Positions 1 to 10,100 are shown, counted from the stretch's first letter. The stretch: 64,000 nt of DNA from Haliclona indistincta (GCA_964017065.1 OZ024790.1:10118403-10182402), one strand, 5' to 3'. Numbers and translations: made by a program. Notes: a model not told the origin generated them from the letters alone.

Positions 1-198
1 CATGCCTAGCCTGCATGCATGCACTATGCGTAGGCGACCTGATATACAGCATAACAATTATTTTTTAGCTACAAGTTTAAAATTGTTAATAAAGAAAAGC
101 CATCAATATCAGGAAAACTAAACCAATGGTGGAAACAAAGACGGCTCGGTACATGCATGATATTGAACTGCACATCACTGAATAAGAAAAAAGGACAC
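1..198. other. Gene-free flank
   Basis: I see no coding region, RNA gene or clear repeat here. The sequence is AT-rich and ends at the left arm of the foldback repeat. Confidence 0.4.
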
Positions 199-351
199 AA
201 ACAAGAAAATAAAAAGATTTCTATCGAAATCAAGAGGATGTAGGGTTGTGAAATCTACTACTGGTCCACAATGTAAACTAACAAGGAACAAGCATGGAAT
301 GGTAACACGATTGACTTGCTAACAGACCATAGATCCCTACATCAGTGGCTG
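199..351 (+). repeat. Left arm of a foldback repeat split by the Gypsy element
   Basis: This ~153-bp stretch is the reverse complement of 4809-4962, including the shared tract that reads TTTCTATCGAAATC on this arm. Without the Gypsy insertion the arms would lie about 70 bp apart, making a hairpin of about 370 bp. That shape fits a foldback element or MITE. The outer ends show no clear target duplication, so the family is unknown. Confidence 0.8.
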
Positions 352-393
352 TACATAAGAATGCACGTCAGGTGTCAATCAACAGCAACTAAC

Positions 394-398
394 AGAAC
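394..398 (+). repeat. Target-site duplication, left copy (AGAAC)
   Basis: AGAAC lies directly before the TG of the 5' LTR. The same five bases follow the 3' LTR at 4785-4789. A 5-bp duplication is usual for Ty3/Gypsy integration. Confidence 0.8.
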
Positions 399-551
399 TG
401 TACAAGCAGAGACAGACTGACAGTCTAATAATCTACATGCTATTGTTCTACATTGTATTTAAACACATGTCAGTCTTGTATTTGGTGATTCCTGTTGCTC
501 TGCCTTTTTACAAACTCTGCTAGTACTCAAATGTGCGGACGCTACGCTACG
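399..551 (+). repeat. 5' LTR of the Gypsy element
   Basis: It starts TGTACAAGCAG and matches 4632-4784 base for base by eye up to the final position. It is short for a Gypsy LTR. A candidate primer-binding segment (TGGCGACGAGG, 560-570) lies 8 bp downstream, which is farther than the usual 0-2 bp, so the LTR edge or primer assignment is tentative. Confidence 0.9.
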
Positions 552-577
552 TATACATTTGGCGACGAGGATTAAGG

Positions 578-1141
578 ATGGCTACAGCCAAGAGCGTTGG
601 TCATATGGACAAATTTGATCCTGCAACGGAGAACATAGATGTCTATCTGGAAAGAGTAGAACTGTTCTTTGCTGCAAACAAGACAGAGGATGCTGACAAG
701 GTGACGATACTCTTGAACGTCATTGGTGGAAAGACCTACAGTCTGTTGCGTGACCTCGTGGCTCCAGCAAGACCAAGCGCCAAGACGTTGGAACAGCTAA
801 CGACGACCCTAACAAATCACTTCACACCCAAGAGAGTGACTATCGCAGAGTGTTTTTACTTCTACCGACGCAACCAGGCGGTCGGAGAATCTGTTGTTGA
901 GTATGTAGCAGAACTGAGAAGACTGTCGACCCACTGTAACTTTGGAGACTTCCTCGAACGCGCTCTCAGAGACCGGTTCGTGTGCGGCTTACGCAATGAA
1001 GCCACACAGAGGAAACTTCTCACCGAGGCGGACCTCACCTTCCAACGAGCGGTAGAGATTGCCGAAGGAATGGAGGCCGCTGAGCGAAACACCAAGCAGT
1101 GGATCGGAAAGGAAATGGAGACGCGCCCATACAACGAGTGA
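578..1141 (+). CDS. gag: Gag capsid frame of the Gypsy element
   Basis: The 187-residue frame has the helical capsid signature of Ty3/Gypsy Gag: an early YLERVELFF segment, a central LRDLVAP region and a VVEYVAELRRLS segment. The start is the ATG at 578, just after the putative primer-binding site; the frame is open further upstream but only through LTR sequence. It has no zinc knuckle, because both CCHC knuckles lie at the start of the next frame, which overlaps it in the -1 frame from about 1099 to 1138. Making the usual Gag-Pol product would need a -1 shift in that overlap, or the boundary reflects an old indel. I did not find a canonical slippery heptamer. Confidence 0.85.
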   Translation: MATAKSVGHMDKFDPATENIDVYLERVELFFAANKTEDADKVTILLNVIGGKTYSLLRDLVAPARPSAKTLEQLTTTLTNHFTPKRVTIAECFYFYRRNQAVGESVVEYVAELRRLSTHCNFGDFLERALRDRFVCGLRNEATQRKLLTEADLTFQRAVEIAEGMEAAERNTKQWIGKEMETRPYNE

Positions 1142-4100
1142 CCCCGTCACCGTCGTCACAGTCTTGCTACCGGTGCGGAGCAACAAACCATTTATCTAGT
1201 GAGTGCAGATTTAAAGATGCAGTTTGTCACGCTTGCAAAAAGAGAGGGCACATTGCTAAAGTATGTCGTTCAAAGAAGTCAGATTCCCCTCACAGAAAGC
1301 AGCAAGCAGGGAGACAGAAAAAAAGAGTTAACTTCGTAGACGTTGACCAGAAATCTGAGGGTGGAGAAGATGATCTACCAACCTTCCTCATTGGATACTC
1401 GAGAGCTGAGGCTGATCCGATTACTGTGGACCTTACTCTAAATGGTCAGAAAACTACCATGGAGCTGGATACAGGAGCCGCAGTGTCGTTGATCTCTGAA
1501 GAAACCTACCGGAAACTCCTCCCTACCTCTGCTCTAAAGCCAACTTCGGTAAACCTACGAACGTACACTGGACAGAGTATGTCAGTGGCTGGTCAGATAG
1601 AGGTCGAAGTCAGGTATCAACAGCAGACACATACCTTACCTTTGTTTGTTGTCACAGGAGAAGGACCTAGCTTGCTAGGCAGAAACTGGCTTAAGCACCT
1701 CATCTTGGACTGGAAGACGATTGGGCTAGTCTCTCGATGTCATGGCGAAGAGAGAGTGAAAGATCTCCTTCAAAAGTATGAGTCTGTCTTCACTGAGGGA
1801 ATTGGAACCATGACACAGTATCAAGCTAAACTAACTCTCAAGCCCGACACCACTCCAGTGTTCAAGAAGCCACGACCGGTACCATTTACCCTGAAAGACA
1901 CCTTGAGCCAAGAATTGGATCGTCTGGAGAGTGATGGTATCGTTGAGAAAGTCGACCACAGTGACTGGGCTTCACCTATCGTTCCAGTACCGAAAGGAGA
2001 TGGCAAGATCAGGATCTGTGGTGATTACAAAGTCACTGTAAACTCTCATCTTCAAGTAGACCAATACCCTCTTCCAAAGCCTGATGAATTATTCACAGCT
2101 TTAGTCGGTGGAAAACATTTCACTAAACTCGATCTGAAACATGCATATCAACAGATGCTGCTTGATGAAGAGAGTCGGAAACTGGTCACAATCAACACTC
2201 ATAAGGGACTTTACCGCTACACAAGATTGCCATTTGGTATCGCCCCTGCTCCAGCCATTTTTCAGAAGACTATGGACACTATTCTCCAAGGTTTGCCTCG
2301 CGTCATCTGTTATATTGACGACATCCTGTTGACTGGATCTACTGATGAAGAACACTACAGCAATCTTGAAGAAGTACTAAAGCGATTGCAAGACCATGGT
2401 ATCAAGCTGAAGGCTGAGAAATGCTCCTTCATGCAAAAGTCTGTCGAATTCCTTGGACATCGAATTGACCGAGAGGGCCTTCACACTACTCCTCAGAAGA
2501 TCGAGGCCATCAAGAAGGCGCCACAGCCTCGCAATGTCCAGGAACTTCGTTCATTTCTCGGCATGGTGCATTACTACGGCAAGTTCATCTCGAACCTATC
2601 TACACTCTTACGTCCTCTAAATCAGCTACTGCAGAAAGGAAAACCCTGGAGATGGACTGCTGAGTGTGACACTGCCTTCAATCTCGCTAAGGAAAAATTG
2701 TCTACTGCTCCAGTATTGACTCATTATGACTCATCACTTCCTCTTACCCTTGCAGGTGATGCCTCTGCCTATGGTCTGGGAGCAGTCATCTCTCATCTCT
2801 ACCCTGATGGAACTGAGAGACCAGTGGCATATGCCTCACGAACTCTGACGTCAGCAGAGCAGAACTATGCGCAGTTGGAGAAGGAAGCGTTGTCTCTGAT
2901 ATTTGGAATCAAGAAATTCCACCAGTACCTGTTTGGTCGCTCCTTCCAGCTGATCACGGATCATAAACCTCTGACAACCATACTGGGTCCTAAGAATGGT
3001 ATCCCACCACTAGCCGCAGCAAGACTGCAGAGATGGGCACTGATGCTGGCATCTTATCAGTACGAGATCAAGTTCAGACCTACCACTTCTCACATGAATG
3101 CAGATTGTTTATCCAGATTACCCGTATCCTATTCATCTCTGTCTGACTGTTCCTCTATTTCTGCAGTGTTTAACATTCACCAGATTGCTGCTCTACCTGT
3201 AACGGCTAAGCAGATTGCTCTTGCTACTCAACATGATCCAGTGCTCAGCAGAGTCCTGCATTTCACTCGTGTGGGCTGGCCCCAGCATCACTCGCAGGAC
3301 GAGCTTCAGCCCTACTGGACTAAACGTCTTGAACTCACTGTAGAAGAAGGATGTCTACTGTGGGGAATTCGTGTGATCATACCACCTACCCTTCAAGACA
3401 AGGTGCTTGAAGAACTACATACCTCACATCCTGGAATCTCCAGAATGAAAGCTATCGCAAGAAGCTACACCTGGTGGCCTGGGCTCGACAAAGAAATTGA
3501 AGATTTAGTAAAATCGTGTCCTGCCTGCAGTTCTCTCAGAAATGCTCCCTCTGTAGCTCCTCTACACCCATGGTTATGGCCATCACAGCCCTGGCAGCGT
3601 ATCCATATCGATTTCGCTGGTCCTATCCAAGGAAAGATGATGCTTGTGGTGGTTGACGCACACTCTAAGTGGCCAGAGGTTGCTACTATGACATCAACAA
3701 CAGCACCTGCTACCATTCGTGTGCTGAGAGAGATGTTCGCCACTTATGGTTTACCCCAACAACTAGTTTCGGATAACGGACCACAGTTTACTTCCACAGA
3801 ATTTGCTGATTTCCTCAAACAGAACGGAATCAAGCATATCAAGAGTGCTCCTTATCACCCATCCACCAATGGTGCAGCCGAGAGATTCGTACGCACTCTG
3901 AAACATGCTCTCAAGTGTGCTAGGACAGATCAAGATCAACATCAGCAACTGATGTCGTTCCTACTCAGTTATAGGATCACGCCTCATGCTACAACAAACA
4001 CAGCTCCTAGTGAACTGTTCATGGGACGAAGCCTACGCACACGACTCGATCTACTAAGACCAAATCTGGAGGAATCTGTGGTACGCAAGCAAGCACAGCA

Positions 4101-4320
4101 GAAGATGAAACATGACCAACATTCCAAGTTCCGAGAATTTCAAATAGGTCAATCAGTGCTTGCTCGAAACTATCGCCCAGGACCTCTTTGGCTTCCTGGA
4201 GTCATAGAAGAAAGGACAGGACCTCTATCTTACGTGGTTAAATTGGGATCTGGTTTGCGCTGGAAAAGACATGTGGATCAATTGCTGTCATCCAAATTCC
4301 AATACTACACCGACATCTGA
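1099..4320 (+). CDS. pol: Pol polyprotein of the Gypsy element (NC-PR-RT-RH-IN)
   Basis: The 1073-residue open frame carries all enzymatic domains needed for copying and integrating the element. Two CCHC zinc knuckles sit at about residues 23-36 and 43-56. The aspartic protease has DTGA at 124. Reverse transcriptase spans about 270-420, with YIDD at 405. RNase H starts near 553 (GDASAYGLGA). Integrase has an HHCC zinc domain near 774-812 and a D,D,E core (Asp near 837 and 892, Glu near 927), then a chromatin-binding-like tail. No internal stop is present. The first codon is GTG, so this frame is probably reached by frameshifting from Gag and not by its own start. Intact catalytic motifs suggest potential activity. 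Confidence 0.95.
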   Translation: MDRKGNGDAPIQRVTPSPSSQSCYRCGATNHLSSECRFKDAVCHACKKRGHIAKVCRSKKSDSPHRKQQAGRQKKRVNFVDVDQKSEGGEDDLPTFLIGYSRAEADPITVDLTLNGQKTTMELDTGAAVSLISEETYRKLLPTSALKPTSVNLRTYTGQSMSVAGQIEVEVRYQQQTHTLPLFVVTGEGPSLLGRNWLKHLILDWKTIGLVSRCHGEERVKDLLQKYESVFTEGIGTMTQYQAKLTLKPDTTPVFKKPRPVPFTLKDTLSQELDRLESDGIVEKVDHSDWASPIVPVPKGDGKIRICGDYKVTVNSHLQVDQYPLPKPDELFTALVGGKHFTKLDLKHAYQQMLLDEESRKLVTINTHKGLYRYTRLPFGIAPAPAIFQKTMDTILQGLPRVICYIDDILLTGSTDEEHYSNLEEVLKRLQDHGIKLKAEKCSFMQKSVEFLGHRIDREGLHTTPQKIEAIKKAPQPRNVQELRSFLGMVHYYGKFISNLSTLLRPLNQLLQKGKPWRWTAECDTAFNLAKEKLSTAPVLTHYDSSLPLTLAGDASAYGLGAVISHLYPDGTERPVAYASRTLTSAEQNYAQLEKEALSLIFGIKKFHQYLFGRSFQLITDHKPLTTILGPKNGIPPLAAARLQRWALMLASYQYEIKFRPTTSHMNADCLSRLPVSYSSLSDCSSISAVFNIHQIAALPVTAKQIALATQHDPVLSRVLHFTRVGWPQHHSQDELQPYWTKRLELTVEEGCLLWGIRVIIPPTLQDKVLEELHTSHPGISRMKAIARSYTWWPGLDKEIEDLVKSCPACSSLRNAPSVAPLHPWLWPSQPWQRIHIDFAGPIQGKMMLVVVDAHSKWPEVATMTSTTAPATIRVLREMFATYGLPQQLVSDNGPQFTSTEFADFLKQNGIKHIKSAPYHPSTNGAAERFVRTLKHALKCARTDQDQHQQLMSFLLSYRITPHATTNTAPSELFMGRSLRTRLDLLRPNLEESVVRKQAQQKMKHDQHSKFREFQIGQSVLARNYRPGPLWLPGVIEERTGPLSYVVKLGSGLRWKRHVDQLLSSKFQYYTDI

Positions 4321-4618
4321 TCCTATCGGGTATCCTCCTGTTCCAGCTAGTTCCACACCATTATCAGATCAAATTCCCGTGGAAGAAACAAAGAACAGAG
4401 AAACCACTGCAGATGATCAAGAACACAGCAGTGAGAGTCCAGCAGACACTAGAACGGCATTACCAGAAACACCTACTCCACCACCCACTCCATCACCTAC
4501 TCAGCCGCAATCTGATGCTGGACCTGAACCCTCAGAACCACGTCCTGTGCCTCTCCCTCGACGTTCTAATCGAGTCCGTCGTCCTCCCTCCCGACTGACC
4601 TATCCACCAAACTCATGA
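4271..4618 (+). CDS. Proline-rich C-terminal tail frame of the Gypsy element
   Basis: This short frame overlaps the end of pol in another phase and ends 13 bp before the 3' LTR. It is rich in Pro, Ser, Thr and Glu and ends with a basic RRSNRVRRPP motif. A tail like this is common after the integrase in metazoan Gypsy elements, normally in frame with pol. It could be the original integrase C-terminus displaced by an indel, or a separately read frame. Confidence 0.5.
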   Translation: MWINCCHPNSNTTPTSDPIGYPPVPASSTPLSDQIPVEETKNRETTADDQEHSSESPADTRTALPETPTPPPTPSPTQPQSDAGPEPSEPRPVPLPRRSNRVRRPPSRLTYPPNS

Positions 4619-4631
4619 GAAGGAGAGGAGA
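4617..4631 (+). promoter_or_regulatory. Polypurine tract
   Basis: An uninterrupted purine run (GAGAAGGAGAGGAGA) directly precedes the TG of the 3' LTR, as expected for the plus-strand primer of an LTR retrotransposon. Confidence 0.8.
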
Positions 4632-4784
4632 TGTACAAGCAGAGACAGACTGACAGTCTAATAATCTACATGCTATTGTTCTACATTGTATTTAAACACA
4701 TGTCAGTCTTGTATTTGGTGATTCCTGTTGCTCTGCCTTTTTACAAACTCTGCTAGTACTCAAATGTGCGGACGCTACGCTACA
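4632..4784 (+). repeat. 3' LTR of the Gypsy element
   Basis: Matches the 5' LTR and ends TACA, followed by the right target duplication AGAAC (4785-4789). Confidence 0.9.
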
Positions 4785-4808
4785 AGAACTAGCTATAGTC
4801 AGCCAAAG

Positions 4809-4962
4809 CAGCCACTGATGTAGGGATCTATGGTCTGTTAGCAAGTCAATCGTGTTACCATTCCATGCTTGTTCCTTGTTAGTTTACATTGTGGACCAGT
4901 AGTAGATTTCACAACCCTACATCCTCTTGATTTCGATAGAAATCTTTTTATTTTCTTTGTTT
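4809..4962 (-). repeat. Right arm of the split foldback repeat
   Basis: Reverse complement of 199-351 with only a few differences. See the left arm. The Gypsy element and its target duplication sit in the hairpin loop between the arms. Confidence 0.8.
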
Positions 4963-5210
4963 AATGATATTCAAAACATTTTAATTGTATTCACTTACAT
5001 TTTTCGATAAATATTCATCAATTGTGGTCAAACTTCTACTATTAATTTCTCTTGTAAAATAGAAAAGATCTGTTGGCTCCCATCTTAAAACTACTTCATA
5101 ATGCCTATAGATAATATCCTCAAAGTTTGGTGCTTTTATCCGCTTCGTCCCCACAATTTTGCTAAGCCACCTAACTATAAATTAAACATCATCTGATCCG
5201 GTTATGATAG

Positions 5211-5520
5211 ATCCACTGCACACTTGTCACTGCAAAAACCACCAAAGATATCTGATCTAATGGAGAAAGTTGCTGCTGAAGCCTCTAACAAATGGAAGAA
5301 GATGGGTCAACAGCTTGAAATTGATAACCACAAGTTAAAGACAATTTCGAATGAAAACAATGACGACCTGGACTGCTTTACTGCAGTGTTTGATCTGTGG
5401 AAGAGAGAAGGGTCTCTGCCCTACACATGGGCTACTATTATTGAAGCCCTCAGAACCAAGGCAGTGGGAGAGAAATGCCTAGCAAATAAACTAGAGCATG
5501 AGTTGGTTATGAATACTTAA
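5211..5520 (+). pseudogene. Orphan Death-domain exon (receptor copy 0)
   Basis: The exon has a plausible acceptor at 5210 and encodes a Death-fold domain of about 90 residues (KISDLMEKVAAEASNKW, then FDLWKREGSLPYTWATIIEAL). It resembles the last exon of the two receptor copies downstream, and the domain itself is open to a stop at 5518-5520. No matching transmembrane or ectodomain exons are visible upstream; that space holds the foldback and Gypsy repeats. Entry phase also differs by one base from the other copies. It is most likely the remnant of an older copy, though it could be the end of a gene starting outside the window. Confidence 0.6.
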
Positions 5521-6291
5521 AACTAGTTAGTAGTTGTTAGTAGTTAGTTATAGTAGTTGTAGTCTACAAGTGAAAATTTTGCATGGTCATTACTATTAGT
5601 CTGAAATGCTGTCATGGTTTTAAAGTAGGTCAGCAGAATTGAGTGGTTATGAACTGGGAATAAATGGCGTCAAATAGGAATTGGACCATTGTTCTTTTAC
5701 ATAATTATGTCCATGAGAAGAGATACATGCATATAAGAGGTCAACTATAGGAAGTATAGGAGGAGACCAATTAGTGAAATAGTTATTCATTCGCTTTCGG
5801 TTATCCGCCTGGGGTGCGAAATGCTTCATGGTGTTATACTTTTAATACTGAGTCTTGTGTTAATTTTTAAAACAATAAATCGGCTTTTTATGAAAACCTA
5901 GTTAGTGATTCAAGAATGTGTTGTTTCTGATATTCGTGTCAGTGTGTGCCTCCGTACACCAGGTATATTCTCACATTAACTCATTAACTTATACTATTTT
6001 ACCTTATGGGACATCCGAACACAGAATACAATAAAAAAACTTTAATACGGTAAAATTCGGACAATTAAGACACACTAATTACAGTGTCCGGATTAGAGAG
6101 GGGTCCCACAAAAGACTGGTCTGAAACGTAAAAGACTGGTTCGGTTGAATCTCTTACCTTAACAAGATTCATTCATGGTGGTTAATCCTCTAGCCGTCCA
6201 TATACTTGACGTGAGAGACCTTGTTGGGTGGAGCCCGTAAGATCAGTCCCAGCTTCCGCCCCCAGTATCTCTGGCCGCCCCTCCCTGTGCG
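5521..6291 (+). pseudogene. Relic of receptor and helicase-cassette sequence
   Basis: No intact gene is present. Around 5785-5895 a decayed copy of the receptor ectodomain is readable (traces of the AWGAKHFM and NKSAFYE segments of the intact frame). It is followed at about 5897-6100 by a block shared with 9847-10030 and 15594-15790 in the two later cassettes. The last ~120 bp (6170-6291) is the likely promoter and leader of the next receptor copy and resembles the sequence before 12932. Confidence 0.6.
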
Positions 6292-8292
6292 ATGTACTGT
6301 TGTACAGGAATATTGTTTTTGTGCTTTCTAGCTGCAACGGTTAAATCATTTCAGGATTTTCTCGCTTCTGACAACGGTATACGTATAGTCTTGAATTCGA
6401 GTACGGTCGATAAGATCCTCGAGAACAATGCAGCTCTCTACATTGGCACAGGGTTCTATGATGCAAGCTATGTCCGCTCATGTCTGGTAAACGCAAATTT
6501 CTTCAAAGGTTTCTGTGAAGCTCAAGATCTCCTGACACTACACCAACGTTCGCATGTTCTTACTTCAACTAGGAAGTTGTTGCTAGACGGTAAGAACCAA
6601 TTGGTGCGTGTACCTTTTAAACTGAAGTACCCACCTCCCAAGTCCATCAGCTTTCGCATATCTGCTTGGGGTGCAAAACACTTTATGCCGTGTGGCGTTT
6701 TATTAATAAATTTTCATACAAGAACGTCTTACTCGAATTTTCTCTACAATAAATCAGCTTTTTATGAAGATCTTTGTCATCTGGAATCCAAGTGTTTTCC
6801 AGTTGGAACTTACCTTCCAATCACATCATCTGCTACCTTTGAGCTAGGATTTGAAGGTGACTACACGTATGAACAAGCTATGATTGTAAATGAAGGCGTC
6901 ATGGTAGATGGCACCGTTTCTGAATTCATTAATGCTGAAAGCCTTCTCGCACTTGTTCGGGTCAAGCGTTTGATAGACTTAGGTTTGTTCGACCTAAAAT
7001 CAGTTTGCAAATTTGCTAAACAACATCTGTGCAATTATGGACTAGCAGGTCGAAGTGCAGTATTCAGATACTTGCCATCACTATCGAACAATATGAACGA
7101 CCTCTTTCTATGCTCTGCAATGATTAATATTACTTCCCTCCGCATTTATTATTACATTGCTTTGCCAGGCCACGGCCATTCCAAAATGGATGTGCATCCA
7201 GAGATCATAGTGATAGAGCCTTTGTCTTACATTGGAGATCATCTAGTCAGCATCTCAGAGGGCATGAGAGACCCTAGGATTATTTATACTTTATCAAAAT
7301 GCATATTTCCTTTAATAATCAGCCTTTTTATAATTTTATTCTTATTTTTATTCTACATCGTCAATTACTGTCTAAAGAAGCAATTTAATTGTTTTAACTT
7401 GTTTGCATTTCTTTTTATTGTACTATATGTTTTTCTTGTTTTTCAGTATGTTTTCGATTGTTTTTTACCTTTAATTTTTCATAATCGAGCTCGAGAATTG
7501 AAAGGAAAGGTTACTTACTGTGTATTCTTTTTTCCCTATTTTTGCTATTTCTGCCATTATTTACCATTATTTACCATTAATAGTGCAGGTTATTTCACCA
7601 CCAGTCCTTCTTCTCAAGTGTTGTCTCAAGGTAAGTAAACCAACATGATTGATGCCCGCTTGTATGATTATTTAATTCAATCTCTTGTCTCTTCAGAAAG
7701 TGTTCAATTATTGCAAAAGATCCCAGAATGTGTCAAATACACCAGGTATCACTCATTTTTATCAGAGTTTTATTTCTTGTTGCTATGTCTGTCATGCAGA
7801 TTGCATATAATTCTAGCAATCAGATGCAATATGAAATAGTTACAATAAAAATTATAATAGCTAAACAATAGTATTTTCTATAAAGATTCACTCAATATCA
7901 AGTATACTTCACATATTTGTACATGAGTTTGTACAGAACCAGAAGTTATGTTAAGACTAGTTTCTTGTGAATTACAGATCCCGAACAAACAGATCCCGAA
8001 CAAACAGATCCCGAACAAACAGATACGTCTATTGTGCTCCGCTCACCACTGGAGAAACCACCCGAACTATATGACCTACTCAACAGAGTTGCTGCAGAAA
8101 TTCCTGTTAAATGGAAACTAGTAGGAGTTCAACTCAAATTAAAGATTGCAAGTTTAGACAATATATACGTAAATCACCAAGATTACGGTCGCCCTACACC
8201 TGGGCTACCATCATTGATGCTCTCAGAAAACCCATCATTGGAGAGATGGTACTAGCAAATAATGTTCAGCAGTGGGTGGAAAACAATGCTTA
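6292..8292 (+). pseudogene. Death-domain membrane receptor, copy 1 (disrupted)
   Basis: I do not recognise the ectodomain family. Exon 1 (6292-7630) encodes a signal peptide (MYCCTGILFLCFLAATVKS), a ~320-residue Cys-containing ectodomain and two or three hydrophobic segments. Exon 2 (7697-7745) and exon 3 (7978-8292) lead to a cytoplasmic Death domain. Compared with copy 2, a 10-bp tandem duplication near 7553-7572 shifts the frame before exon 2, and a 46-bp net deletion near 8180 removes the middle of the Death domain and shifts its end. Three copies of a 15-bp unit (encoding PEQTD) precede the Death domain. The ectodomain is open throughout, so a truncated receptor could still be made. Confidence 0.65.
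7978..8022 (+). repeat. Triple 15-bp coding repeat (PEQTD)
   Basis: Three perfect ATCCCGAACAAACAG units lie at the start of the Death-domain exon of receptor copy 1. Copy 2 has one related unit. The unit is a multiple of three, so it lengthens the linker without shifting the frame. Confidence 0.85.
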
Positions 8293-8778
8293 GGACACCA
8301 AACTAGAGATCCTTGCACTGAACTAATATGTAATAATTAGATTCATAGTTTATTAAATTGTTATAAGGTTTCTCATTTTATCATGGCGTCCAACTCGCAT
8401 CCAGTAGCGAAAGAACAAAATATCGCGATCGCTGTGTGTAGGATCTGTTACAAGAAAGCGCCTACTGATAGAGACCTACTGACTGTGTACTGTAGAAGTT
8501 ACGCGGTACACCGTGCCCGTGGACATCCTACGTACACAAGCAGAAATACTGGTCACGTGGTCTGACAAGAAGCAGTTGTTAGTGGCTGTACGTCCGCTAC
8601 CGGATCCACCTCGCACGAGTAGACTGTACACTCTGTGCAGTAAGGGAAGGAAGTGTCCTGGAGTCGTCTGTGTGTCAGCACACAGCGAGGAGGAGCTGAG
8701 AGCGTGGAATAGTTTGTGTGAGAAATTAATCATAGACCACAAAATCAGCCATTGTTACCTCACGTTGTAACACGTATA

Positions 8779-8903
8779 GGTTAACCCATGGGTTCCGAGG
8801 CGGTATGGGATATACCCGAGGCTAGTTAATTATACCGCCCGAGGGCGGTATAATTAACCGCCGAGGGTATATTCCATACTGCCGAGGAACCCATGGGTTA
8901 ACC
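8779..8903. repeat. 125-bp imperfect palindrome
   Basis: The ends read GGTTAACCCATGGGTTCC and its complement. The arms fold back around a CCGCCCGAGGGCGG centre. It is absent from the matching place in helicase copy B, so it was inserted in this copy or lost from the other. Confidence 0.85.
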
Positions 8904-8904
8904 A

Positions 8905-9688
8905 TTTTGTAGCTCAGAAAGCTCTAAGATCCAACAGCAAGACTGGCTTTCTGCACACTTTCGTTCGTTTACTAACCTGAATAAGCCAACTTTGTCGAGT
9001 ACGCGAGTGATCATTGGTTGACCGCCCGAAGAACTGACAGCAACGGTAAGCCTCGCTGAGGCATACGTGTGGGTCCTGCAGTTTAGTTATGTAGCCTTTG
9101 CAGCTTAACAAACCTAGGTTGCAGTAGTTTGTCCAGCCATTCCGTGACCGGCGTCGTTCGTCACTGTCGAACGGTCCCGGCGTTTGTCTCGAGTAACGCG
9201 TTCTTTGTTATTAAAGCTTGAGCTTGGCCCTCCCGACGAGCTTGGTTGATGCTCCAAATTTAGTCGTGCTTTTAGATGCTGCAAATAGTTCCCTTTACAT
9301 GATTATGGCTGGTTTATTTTTGTTGTCCACAAGTTCAAGACGCCATTCAAGTTTTTCGCACTATTTGAGTCCCACAAGTGTCATGAAACTTTAGTGCTAT
9401 AAAATCGCCGCAATCTCTTCAAAGGCAACTTCGGCTTCACTCTCTGTGAAGCCAGCCTCTCCTCCTTTCGTACGGAGGGGTAAGTGGGAGGTAACTTTTT
9501 GAAGTCAGCTGACTTCCTGGAGAATATATATATTCCCCAGGAAGTGAGCGTGACTTCCTGGGCGATATATATATTCCCCAGGAAGTAGAACTACTTCCTG
9601 AGGGATATAAGTATTGCCCTGAAATCCGCAGTGGTATGGGATATATTCCACTAGCGGTGCCTTTGATCTTAGAGCTTCCTGAGCTACA
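8905..9688. mobile_element. Inverted-terminal-repeat insertion in copy A intron
   Basis: Near-matching ~26-bp terminal inverted repeats (TTTGTAGCTCAGAAAGCTC at the left, its complement near 9663-9688) bound a ~780-bp segment missing from copy B. No transposase frame is seen, so it is non-autonomous. The right part holds three palindromic units. Confidence 0.65.
9512..9620. repeat. Three palindromic units with ACTTCCTG/CAGGAAGT ends
   Basis: Units at 9512-9545, 9553-9586 and about 9593-9620 each run from ACTTCCTG through an AT-rich centre towards CAGGAAGT. The third is degenerate on its right side. The ends resemble the ETS-family GGAA core, but this may be coincidence within a transposon. 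Confidence 0.7.
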
Positions 9689-10100
9689 AAGTCTAATAAT
9701 TTTTGGTGAGAGAAGTATATTATAGCAATATCTAGTCCCTGTGAACATAATCTTCATTCAGGGCATCCTCAAGTGTCACAGCCTCAACCAAACACGGCTA
9801 TACAGATGACGTCATCATCCGTGAGTGCTGTTTCTTCTAGTTCTTAAGTTAGTGATTCAAGAATGTGTTGTTTCTGATATTCGTGTCAGTGTATGCCTCC
9901 GTGCACCAGGTATATTCTCACCATAGCTCATTGACTTAGACTATTTTTTACCTTTTGAGACTCCAAACGCAGATTGTAATAAAAATTTTACTGGTACTTA
10001 CGGACCATTGGGACCCACTAACTGTGTCCTGATTAGAGAGGTGTACTGATTTCAGGGTTTGCTATAGTTACTGAGTTTAAATCTGAGATCAAATGCATTA

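Larger units (their letters stand above)
394..4789 (+). mobile_element. Ty3/Gypsy LTR retrotransposon, complete
   Basis: This is a full-length element of about 4.4 kb with two LTRs of ~152 bp (399-551 and 4632-4784), a gag frame, a pol frame and a polypurine tract ending at the 3' LTR. Pol domain order is zinc knuckles, aspartic protease, reverse transcriptase, RNase H, integrase. Integrase after RNase H places it in Ty3/Gypsy and not Ty1/Copia. The LTRs look identical apart from the last base (G in the 5' copy, A in the 3' copy), which points to a recent insertion. No envelope frame is seen. Confidence 0.95.

Noticed and set aside
1821..3948. Minus-strand frames inside the Gypsy pol region
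   Set aside because: They are antisense shadows of a strongly conserved coding frame.
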